8,315 nt of DNA from Nitrospinota bacterium (GTDB taxonomy: Bacteria > Tectomicrobia > Entotheonellia > J063). The notes beneath the pieces were generated by a model. It made no database searches. It saw only the letters and a list, made by a program, of their open reading frames with translations, and was not told the DNA's origin. Location: contig RFHZ01000965.1 of NCBI GenBank assembly GCA_003696125.1, forward strand, positions 1-8,315, in the 5' to 3' direction. Shown one piece after another: positions 1 through 5,548 of this stretch; positions within the stretch are counted from its first letter, which is position 1, and each line of letters begins with the position of its first letter. The position numbers and the translations under genes are program-made.

Positions 1-232
1 GGAGATAGATGCCGTAGGTGCGCGCCTTTTCCGCCAGGCGATCGATGGTGGGACCGGGGATCGGTTCGGCCTGGGCGAGTTTTTCCCGATCAGAGCCGAG
101 AAAGTTGAAGTACTCGGGGAGCCCGACCAGGGTGGCTCCCCGGTCGGCCGCCTCGTCGATGAAACGTTCCGCTTTGGTCAGATTGACCGCTTTGTTCTCC
201 TGAGAGTTCATCTGGATGGCAGCAACCAGCAT
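1..232 (-). CDS. Nitrilase-superfamily carbon-nitrogen hydrolase, N-terminal part (cut by window edge)
   Basis: Only the first 77 codons lie in the window; the gene continues beyond base 1. The translation begins MLVAAIQMNSQENKAVNL and reaches LPEYFNFLG at about residues 38-46. E40 fits the first catalytic residue of the Glu-Lys-Cys triad of the nitrilase/Nit superfamily, which hydrolyses amides or nitriles through a cysteine thioester. The Lys and Cys would lie outside the window. The PEYFNFLG context followed by an EPIPGPT segment most resembles the Nit1/omega-amidase-like branch (deaminated-glutathione or omega-amide hydrolases), but substrate cannot be assigned from this fragment. The ATG at 232 is supported by an AAAGGAGGA ribosome site about 7 bases upstream. 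The protein is probably cytoplasmic, as no signal peptide is visible. It is last in the minus-strand series, 158 bases after tatA, so it could be co-transcribed or have its own promoter. Confidence 0.88.
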   Translation of the reverse strand, partial: MLVAAIQMNSQENKAVNLTKAERFIDEAADRGATLVGLPEYFNFLGSDREKLAQAEPIPGPTIDRLAEKARTYGIYL

Positions 233-324
233 GCTTGGTCTCCTCCTTTTGTACGCTGTAAGGTTGACTGTTCTGACGCTTCACATCCGCCGTCTCTGTC
301 CCTGGTTTATGGTCGTTGTTCAGC

Positions 325-353
325 GTAGAGGCGTAGCGCGCTGCGCCCCCTAC
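325..353. repeat. Imperfect GTAG...CTAC palindrome in the tatA-amidase gap
   Basis: The core at 331-346 (GCGTAGCGCGCTGCGC) is a nearly perfect inverted repeat, with one mismatched pair set that would be G-U in RNA. The flanks extend pairing to GTAG at 325-328 and CTAC at 350-353, with a one-base bulge and one mismatch. No T-run follows on either strand, so it is not a standard intrinsic terminator. The GTAG-GGGC...GCCC-CTAC layout is reminiscent of small dispersed intergenic palindromes I recall from Chloroflexota and cyanobacteria. Membership in such a family is inference from one copy. Confidence 0.5.
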
Positions 354-365
354 CTGGCATCTGGC

Positions 366-380
366 GCCTCTGTGCCTCTG
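366..380. repeat. Short direct repeat GCCTCTG x2
   Basis: GCCTCTG occurs at 366-372 and again at 374-380, one base apart, just downstream of the tatA stop codon in the direction of transcription. The following TTTCTCTAC continues a pyrimidine-rich pattern. Together with the palindrome at 325-353 it accounts for much of the 158-base tatA-amidase gap. The rest of that gap (about 241-324) shows nothing I can identify beyond the ribosome site of the amidase gene. Confidence 0.4.
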
Positions 381-390
381 TTTCTCTACT

Positions 391-723
391 CTAACGGAAG
401 AGGAGGCGAGACCACTTTTTGACCGTGGAGACTTTGGCCTGCAGGTCTTTCACCTCCTGTACCCCGGGGAGTTGCTCGATGCCCTTCTCTTCGCTGGAAG
501 TCTCCCCTTCGGCAAGGGATTGGGCTTCGGTGGCCGCTGAGGTTGAGTCCCCACCGGTCGTCTCCTCCTCCCCTTCCCCCCTTTCCGCTTCATGGACGCC
601 ATGTTTAAACTCGCGAATGGCCTTTCCCAGACCGCTCCCCACCTCTGGGAGCCTCCCGGCACCAAAGATGAGCAGGGCAATGACTAAGATAACGAGCAGT
701 TCCGGCATCCCTAACCCGAACAT
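391..723 (-). CDS. tatA: Sec-independent protein translocase subunit TatA/TatE family
   Basis: This 110-aa protein is a subunit of the twin-arginine translocase, which exports folded proteins across the cytoplasmic membrane. Visible architecture: a very short N-terminus, one membrane helix at about residues 6-20, the F20-G21 hinge, then an amphipathic helix at about 24-44 containing [12 protein letters not shown] and K40. This is the standard TatA pattern, including an acidic residue (E8) at the start of the helix. Residues 45-85 form an acidic, Ser/Thr/Glu-rich, probably disordered linker. The tail ends in a basic stretch ([10 protein letters not shown]), which is less usual for the normally acidic TatA tail. 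The start is set by an AAAGGAGAGGAGG ribosome site just before the ATG. It follows the AOR gene by 41 bases. No TatC or Tat-signal substrate is in the window. TatA and TatB are not reliably separable in this type of sequence; TatA is the better guess. Confidence 0.9.
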   Translation of the reverse strand: MFGLGMPELLVILVIALLIFGAGRLPEVGSGLGKAIREFKHGVHEAERGEGEEETTGGDSTSAATEAQSLAEGETSSEEKGIEQLPGVQEVKDLQAKVSTVKKWSRLLFR

Positions 724-760
724 CTTCCTCCTCTCCTTTTCACCTGTGGCTGATTACTGT

Positions 761-778
761 CCGGCTATAATAAGCCGG
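761..778 (-). other. Small hairpin across the AOR stop codon
   Basis: On the transcribed strand CCGGCT, a six-base TATTAT loop and AGCCGG form a perfect 6-bp GC-rich stem that includes the TAG stop of the AOR gene (765-767). It is not followed by a T-run, so it is unlikely to be a complete terminator. It might affect mRNA processing or stability between the AOR gene and tatA. Chance occurrence is possible. Confidence 0.35.
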
Positions 779-2654
779 CCAATCCCAAACGTTCCAAAGT
801 GGCTGCGGTGGGCCGGCCGGTTTCATCCCATCCCATCAGGCGGTAGTACTCCTTGACCATCTGCTCCAGGTAGGGTTGAATGCTTCTGCCAGCCGCCTTC
901 CCTGCAGCAGGGGCTTCGAGGAGGCGGGGAGAGATGTCGAACTCATCGGCAGGTGTAAAGCCGCGTTGTACCGCGATCACCCGCTGGAGATTCACCATGC
1001 GCTCTCCTACAGTAAGCGCCTCTTCTCGATCAAAGTCGGTCCAGCCGGTAGCCAGAGCAATCGCCTGCGAAGCGTAGTCCAGAACCCCCTTTACCCCCCA
1101 GCAGGCGAACCAGCAGACACCAAGGGTGTCCTCCCAGAGTTTTTTGATCTGGGTTTTGGCTACCGCTTCTGCTTTCCCTTCTGGTATCGTGCCCGGGGCA
1201 AACTCCGTGTATCCCAGGTCGGGCTCGGTGGTCCACGCATCGACACCAGGTCCCTGCCAGCACACCCCTGCGCCGGCCACGATCTGACCGAGCAGCACAC
1301 TCCAGGCCGGTCGCCAGTCATGCATGTTGATACCACCACCCCGGATATGGAGCACACAGGTCTCTGCGCCCCGACCGATGAGTTGAGCAGCTTCTTTCAG
1401 GCCGCGACGCAAGACCCGCCCCCCGAATCCCTCTCCGCTACACATCTGGTCCAGGAGGGTCATGGCCGCCTCGTAGTTTCCCCAGCTCAGGTCCAGCCCG
1501 TCAGTTTCTTCCCGGGTGAGCACCCCCTTGTTGTACAGTTCATAGGCCATACCGAGCAGGGAGCCGGCCACAGAAGAATCTATCCCCTTGGCATCGAAGT
1601 AATCGGTGAGGGCCACCGCTGCCCCGGGATCTTCCACCCCGATCATGGCAGCCGCGCCTTCGATGTTTTCCCCCCCTCCACAGAGGCTGGCGGTAAAACC
1701 GGCAAACGGGCCGGTGGTGATTCGGCAGTCGTAAGCGCACTTGATGGTACAGTTGTACGACTCTTTGGGCGTAATGGTCCAGTTCTGGGCAGCCTCAACC
1801 ATGCGCCGTGCATAGCGCTCCCCCCAGAGCGGGTCGGTCAGATTCTTGCCGGCGAGCATATGGCTCTCCCCGACATAGGTGTAGCCCCGCATGATTCCGG
1901 CCTCGCTCAGCAGTTTTCCTACCGAGGGTGCTCCCTCTCCCGGTGCCGGATCCGCCATGATGGCCTCTTGCCATCGATTGCACACCTCGAGAAAGCGGCT
2001 CCGTTCGGCCAGCGGGACCTCTCCTGTACCCCGCACCGCCACCGCCTTGAGACGTTTTGATCCCATCACCGCTCCCACACTCCCCTTGGCCGCTCCATGG
2101 TTACGATCGTTTTTGATCGAGGCCCCATGCAACATGGCCTCACCAGCCGGACCGATACAGGCAACGCTGATCTTTTCCTCGTCCCCCAGCTCTCGCTTGA
2201 TCAGCCGCTCCGTCTCTCGCGTATCCTGTCCCCACAGATGCGAGGCATCCCGGATCTCAACCCGGTCGTCGTCTACCCAGAGGTAGACCGGCCGCTCAGA
2301 GCGACCGGTCACCACAATACCGTCATAACCGGCATGTTTGAGATAGGCCGCCCAGTACCCGTGGGAGTGCCCGGTGGCTACGGCGAAAGGGGTATCGTAA
2401 TTGAGGGAAATCACCGCCAGGTTGGCCGAACTGGGGGCAGCGGTTCCACTCAGAGGACCGGTCATCAAGAGGAGGGGAGCCTCAGGGTCGGTGGCTTTGA
2501 CCGACGGAGAGGTCTCTTCCAGCAGGATACGCATCCCCAGGCCGATGCCACCAATATACTGCCGTAGTACCGCTTCTTCTGGGAGAGGAGCCGTCGTCCA
2601 GGTCTGCGAGGTCAGATCAACCCGCAGCAGCTTGCCCATATACCCTCCAGTCAT
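765..2654 (-). CDS. Aldehyde:ferredoxin oxidoreductase (AOR) family tungsto/molybdoenzyme
   Basis: This 629-aa protein has the normal AOR-family length (about 600-630). The family oxidises aldehydes or related substrates using a tungsten or molybdenum bis-pyranopterin cofactor and one [4Fe-4S] cluster, usually passing electrons to ferredoxin. Family features: GGYMGKLLRVDL at 3-14, GGIGLG at 35-40, TGPLSGT at 65-71, and GSKRLKAVAVRGTG at 198-211. Two DxxG(I/V)(D/C) pterin-contact motifs are present: D354-AKGI-D359 and D509-TLGV-C514. Cluster ligands are probably C302, C306, C310 and C514. The first three are spaced CX3CX3C rather than the CX2CX3C of characterised AOR enzymes. Also seen are GENIE (328-332), near where a catalytic Glu is expected, and HDWR (445-448). 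There is no signal peptide, so it should be cytoplasmic. The ATG at 2654 has an AGGAGG site six bases upstream; the internal Met6 does not. Substrate and metal cannot be predicted. Cofactor-synthesis genes are not in the window. Confidence 0.93.
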   Translation of the reverse strand: MTGGYMGKLLRVDLTSQTWTTAPLPEEAVLRQYIGGIGLGMRILLEETSPSVKATDPEAPLLLMTGPLSGTAAPSSANLAVISLNYDTPFAVATGHSHGYWAAYLKHAGYDGIVVTGRSERPVYLWVDDDRVEIRDASHLWGQDTRETERLIKRELGDEEKISVACIGPAGEAMLHGASIKNDRNHGAAKGSVGAVMGSKRLKAVAVRGTGEVPLAERSRFLEVCNRWQEAIMADPAPGEGAPSVGKLLSEAGIMRGYTYVGESHMLAGKNLTDPLWGERYARRMVEAAQNWTITPKESYNCTIKCAYDCRITTGPFAGFTASLCGGGENIEGAAAMIGVEDPGAAVALTDYFDAKGIDSSVAGSLLGMAYELYNKGVLTREETDGLDLSWGNYEAAMTLLDQMCSGEGFGGRVLRRGLKEAAQLIGRGAETCVLHIRGGGINMHDWRPAWSVLLGQIVAGAGVCWQGPGVDAWTTEPDLGYTEFAPGTIPEGKAEAVAKTQIKKLWEDTLGVCWFACWGVKGVLDYASQAIALATGWTDFDREEALTVGERMVNLQRVIAVQRGFTPADEFDISPRLLEAPAAGKAAGRSIQPYLEQMVKEYYRLMGWDETGRPTAATLERLGLAGLL

Positions 2655-2711
2655 GCTGCACCTCCTTCCTGCTCAGGGGTAAAGTCTCCCGTTGCTCTTC
2701 TCTCGAGGAGA

Positions 2712-3701
2712 TCAGGCTGGAGAGGGAGACGAAGAGAGGGGAAACGACTTCCAGGCCATATAGGCTGCCCCCAGGAGGCCGGCATCGTCCCCACGTTCTG
2801 CCTTGACCACACGGCAGCGGTCTGCCGGAACGGCAAAGGCACGTTGCCGTATCTCCTCCTCGGTAAAGGGAATAAAGAGGTCCCAGGCCTGGCTCACCTT
2901 TCCCCCCACCACCACCATCTCGATGTTGAGGAGATTGGCCAGGTTGGCAATGGCAATACCGAGATACCTTCCCATCCTTTCCAGTATGCGTTGCGCTACC
3001 CGATCTGCCTGTTGAGCGGCCTGGGAGACCATCTCTGCGGATAGGGCAGCGGCATTGTCCTGGCACAGCGTCCTCAGCAGGGTCTCTTCCCCTCGCTCCA
3101 TCGCCTCACGGGCCATGCGGGTTAAGGCGGTAGCAGAGGCGTAGGCCTCGAGGCAGCCTCGATTCCCACACTTACACAGCGCCCCCTGGGGTTCCAGGGT
3201 AATATGTCCCACCTCTCCCGCCGTGCCATCCACCCCGTGCCAGATATTTCCCTCCAGGATGATCCCTCCTCCCACACCTGTGCCCAGGGTGATGCAGACC
3301 AGATTCTCCACCTGTCGGCCTGCTCCGGCCCAATACTCACCCAGGGCAGCGGCATTGGCATCGTTTTCGATGATGATGGGGAGAGAGAGGTGGTCGGTGA
3401 GAATCTGGCGTAAGGGGAAATCGGTCCATCCGGGGAGATTGGGGGATTCGGAGACGATCCCCTCTTTGATCTTGATGGCACCGGCCACGCCGATCCCGAT
3501 GGCCACGACCTCTCGCTGCTCCTTGCGCACGGTCTGACAGAGGTCATGTATGGCGGCGACCAGGTTGGCGACAACCTGCTCGCGACCTTCCTCCACCGCC
3601 GTGGGATGCTCTTGCCGGGCCACAATTTCACCCTGGCGGGTAATGGCTGCCGTGCGGGTATTGGTCCCCCCCATATCCACACCGATCACACAAGGTTCCA
3701 T
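2712..3701 (-). CDS. glk: ROK-family glucokinase
   Basis: This 329-aa protein is a ROK-family sugar kinase, most likely ATP-dependent glucokinase producing glucose-6-phosphate in the cytoplasm. Motifs in order: the N-terminal phosphate loop DMGGTNTR (9-16); ENDANAAALGE (112-122), whose D114 is the predicted catalytic base; LGTGVGGG (139-146); GEVGH (162-166) with sugar-contacting E163; and the zinc site made by H166 with C176, C178 and C183 of CKCGNRGC. There is no N-terminal DNA-binding helix-turn-helix, which argues for a kinase rather than a ROK repressor. The usual GGGV loop near 266-269 reads GGKV here. The start ATG lies 9 bases after the glgC stop, and its AGGAG ribosome site overlaps that stop codon, suggesting translational coupling. 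Pairing with glgC supports a role in glycogen precursor supply. Fructokinase or N-acetylsugar kinase activity is the main alternative. Confidence 0.9.
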   Translation of the reverse strand: MEPCVIGVDMGGTNTRTAAITRQGEIVARQEHPTAVEEGREQVVANLVAAIHDLCQTVRKEQREVVAIGIGVAGAIKIKEGIVSESPNLPGWTDFPLRQILTDHLSLPIIIENDANAAALGEYWAGAGRQVENLVCITLGTGVGGGIILEGNIWHGVDGTAGEVGHITLEPQGALCKCGNRGCLEAYASATALTRMAREAMERGEETLLRTLCQDNAAALSAEMVSQAAQQADRVAQRILERMGRYLGIAIANLANLLNIEMVVVGGKVSQAWDLFIPFTEEEIRQRAFAVPADRCRVVKAERGDDAGLLGAAYMAWKSFPLSSSPSPA

Positions 3702-3710
3702 TACGCTCTC

Positions 3711-4958
3711 CTATAAGGACAGTCCTTCTGCGCGCGGGATCACAACAATACCGGTTTCAGAGACATGGTACCGCTTCTGGTCCTGCTCCCGGTCGTAGCC
3801 GATCTCGTCACCCGGGGCAATCCGGACCCGCTTATCGATAATCGCCTTGCGGATACGGACCCCTTCCCCTACCTCCACATTATCCATCAGAAAGGAGTCG
3901 CGCACCTCTGCTCCCCTGTGGATAACCACGTTGCGACCCAGGATCGAATCCTGCACGAGCGCTCCTTCGATGATACATCCCTCGGAAACCAGGGCATTTA
4001 TGATGCCTCCACGTGGTCTTGCCGGATCAGAGATGAACTTGGCCGGTGGTCCACTCCGCGAAACGGTACGGATGGGCCACCTGGGATTGTACAGGTTCAG
4101 GGGAGGGTTGGCCCCCTTCAACTCCATGTTGGCTTCCCAAAAGGCCTCGATGGTGCCGACATCCCGCCAGTAATCGTTGCGAGTTCCTTTCGCCGTTCCC
4201 GGAATCGTGTTGCGCCGGAAATCGTAGGCAAAGACCCGTCGATACTTGCAGACCTCGGGCAGAATCGTTCTGCCGAAATCGTGTTCCGTCTCCCGGTCTG
4301 CATCCTCGGTGACCTCCTCGATCAGGGGGAGGGTGTCAAAGAGGTAGTTTCCCATGGAGATCAGGGCCTGATCCGGATGGCCCGGAATGGGAGGGGGATC
4401 GGCCGGTTTTTCCCAGAAATCGACGATCCGCCAGTTCTGATCGACCTGGACCACCCCGAAAGACGAGGCTTCTGCCCGGGGGACGGGGAGCACGGCCACG
4501 GTGATCTCCGCCTGCTTCTCCAGGTGATAGGAGAGCATCTGCCCGATGTCCATACAGTAGATGTGGTCGGCCCCAAAGACGGCCACGATATCCGGTTCAT
4601 GGTTATGGATGAGGTTGAGGTTCTGGTATATGGCATCGGCCGTGCCCCGGTACCACCGCTCTCCCATGCGCATCTGCGCCGGGACCGGAATAATAAAATG
4701 GTCTCTGAACAGGCTCCCCAATTGCCATCCTTCCTGCAGATGCTCGGTCAGGGACTGGGATTTGAACTGGGTGAGGACATAGATCGAGTAGAGTCCTGAA
4801 TTGATGAAGTTGCTTAAGACAAAATCGATAATCCGGTATTTTCCCCCAAAAGGGACCGCCGGTTTGGCCCGGTGTAGGGTGAGGGGATAGAGGCGGGTGC
4901 CTTTCCCCCCGGCCAGGATCATGCCTAAAACTTTAGGTCTCATCATATCGCGTACCAT
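3711..4958 (-). CDS. glgC: Glucose-1-phosphate adenylyltransferase (ADP-glucose pyrophosphorylase)
   Basis: This enzyme makes ADP-glucose and pyrophosphate from ATP and glucose-1-phosphate, the committed step of bacterial glycogen synthesis. The 415-aa length is normal. Motifs: LAGGKGTRLYPLT (15-27); RAKPAVPFGGKYR (30-42), whose K40 corresponds to the effector-site lysine of the E. coli enzyme; WYRGTADA (102-109); GADHIY (129-134) with catalytic D131; FWEKP (181-185) with glucose-1-phosphate-binding K184; HDFG (226-229); and YWRDVGT (263-269). The C-terminal region from about 310 has the hexapeptide-like repeats (IIEGALVQDSILGRNVVI) of the left-handed beta-helix domain. The start is uncertain: ATGs at 4958, 4946 and 4943 all lack a good ribosome site. 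The region overlaps the end of the upstream membrane-protein gene, so reinitiation is likely. No GlgA, GlgB or phosphoglucomutase gene lies in the window. Confidence 0.96.
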   Translation of the reverse strand: MVRDMMRPKVLGMILAGGKGTRLYPLTLHRAKPAVPFGGKYRIIDFVLSNFINSGLYSIYVLTQFKSQSLTEHLQEGWQLGSLFRDHFIIPVPAQMRMGERWYRGTADAIYQNLNLIHNHEPDIVAVFGADHIYCMDIGQMLSYHLEKQAEITVAVLPVPRAEASSFGVVQVDQNWRIVDFWEKPADPPPIPGHPDQALISMGNYLFDTLPLIEEVTEDADRETEHDFGRTILPEVCKYRRVFAYDFRRNTIPGTAKGTRNDYWRDVGTIEAFWEANMELKGANPPLNLYNPRWPIRTVSRSGPPAKFISDPARPRGGIINALVSEGCIIEGALVQDSILGRNVVIHRGAEVRDSFLMDNVEVGEGVRIRKAIIDKRVRIAPGDEIGYDREQDQKRYHVSETGIVVIPRAEGLSL

Positions 4959-5304
4959 GGGACGCCAGGGTCCCGGGTACTTCCCCCCTTTCTCTATAGA
5001 CTTTTTGATCCTGCCATAGCCAGTCGAGCAGGCGTTGGTAGCCCTGTACCCCCCAGCGTTGATGCTCCTGGTGGAGGACTACCGTTTGTAGGCGGAGGAT
5101 ATGCCGGTGCAGGAGACGGAGGTCTCCGCTCAACAGGGTGATGAAACACACATAAGGTGTGCGGCAGAGCTGGGTAAGGAGCGGTCGAAAGAGCACAAGA
5201 GGATAGATCAGCGAGTACCCGATCACACAGCAGAGAAAGAGTGGAAAGCGGTTTAAGACCCGGTAGGCCAGGTGGTATTGCTTCAGCAACCAGCGTTTAC
5301 GCAT
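4933..5304 (-). CDS. Small predicted membrane protein of unknown function, coupled to glgC
   Basis: I do not recognise this 123-aa protein. It has a basic N-terminus (MRKRW, then K8, R15 and R19) and a strong hydrophobic segment at about 21-44 containing CC at 25-26, with a weaker hydrophobic stretch near 49-59. These suggest one or two membrane passes. The remaining C-terminal half is polar, rich in His, Gln, Arg and Leu, and probably helical (LRLLHRHILRLQ at 62-73, then a Trp/Gln-rich segment). Support for a real gene: an AAGGGG ribosome site six bases before the ATG, a sigma70-like promoter about 40 bases upstream, GC-rich third codon positions, and a TAA stop 26 bases inside glgC, giving a typical operon overlap. 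It fills what would otherwise be a 590-base gap. The open frame extends upstream to 5619, but that part lacks a ribosome site and runs past the promoter and into the divergent gene. Function is unknown. Confidence 0.6.
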   Translation of the reverse strand: MRKRWLLKQYHLAYRVLNRFPLFLCCVIGYSLIYPLVLFRPLLTQLCRTPYVCFITLLSGDLRLLHRHILRLQTVVLHQEHQRWGVQGYQRLLDWLWQDQKVYRERGEVPGTLASHGTRYDET

Positions 5305-5343
5305 ACCCTTCCCCTTCTCTGCTTTCCTCTGAGGTTCGTCCTC

Positions 5344-5371
5344 AGTATACTGCATTCGTGCAAAATTGCAA
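5344..5371 (-). promoter_or_regulatory. Sigma70-like promoter for the minus-strand series
   Basis: On the minus strand TTGCAA (5371-5366) and TATACT (5349-5344) are separated by 16 bases, close to the TTGACA/TATAAT consensus. Transcription would begin near 5337, giving a leader of about 33 bases that contains the ribosome site of the small membrane-protein gene. The -35 lies in an inverted repeat, TGCAA-AA-TTGCA (5359-5370), which might be an operator. Predicted by eye only. Confidence 0.55.
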
Positions 5372-5409
5372 CGGAATTTGTCAGCTCTGCTAAGAAAGGG
5401 AGATTTTCG

Positions 5410-5437
5410 TTGCATTCTCTGCTCCCTCTGGTATAAG
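5410..5437 (+). promoter_or_regulatory. Sigma70-like promoter for the UPF0182 gene
   Basis: TTGCAT (5410-5415) and TATAAG (5432-5437) are separated by 16 bases. Transcription would begin near 5444, leaving a leader of about 105 bases before the ATG at 5549. It stands divergently from the minus-strand promoter, with 38 bases between the two -35 hexamers, so one bound regulator could affect both directions. Confidence 0.5.
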
Positions 5438-5548
5438 ATCAAAAAGGGGAGGGGAAGAAAGTCACGCATAGACATGGATGGCCTGGGAGAGGGGAGAGAA
5501 GGCAAAGACAGGTCTTCCTTAGAAAAAAGTCCTGACGAGGAGGGAAGG

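Noticed and set aside
325-353. Intrinsic terminator after tatA
   Set aside because: The stem is good but there is no T-run on the minus strand after it, so it was kept only as a repeat-like palindrome.
876-2060. A 394-codon plus-strand open frame antisense to the AOR gene
   Set aside because: No family motif and no ribosome site, and it lies fully within a well-supported AOR gene. The same applies to the frame at 3765-4799 inside glgC.
2655-2711. Terminator or promoter between the glucokinase and AOR genes
   Set aside because: Only a short CTCGAG palindrome and the AOR ribosome site are visible, with no stem plus T-run and no convincing -35/-10 pair.
5366-5548. Longer N-terminus for the UPF0182 protein from TTG 5366 or ATG 5474
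   Set aside because: The added residues are low-complexity, charged and unlike the family start. TTG 5366 lies upstream of the predicted promoter. ATG 5549 has the best ribosome site.
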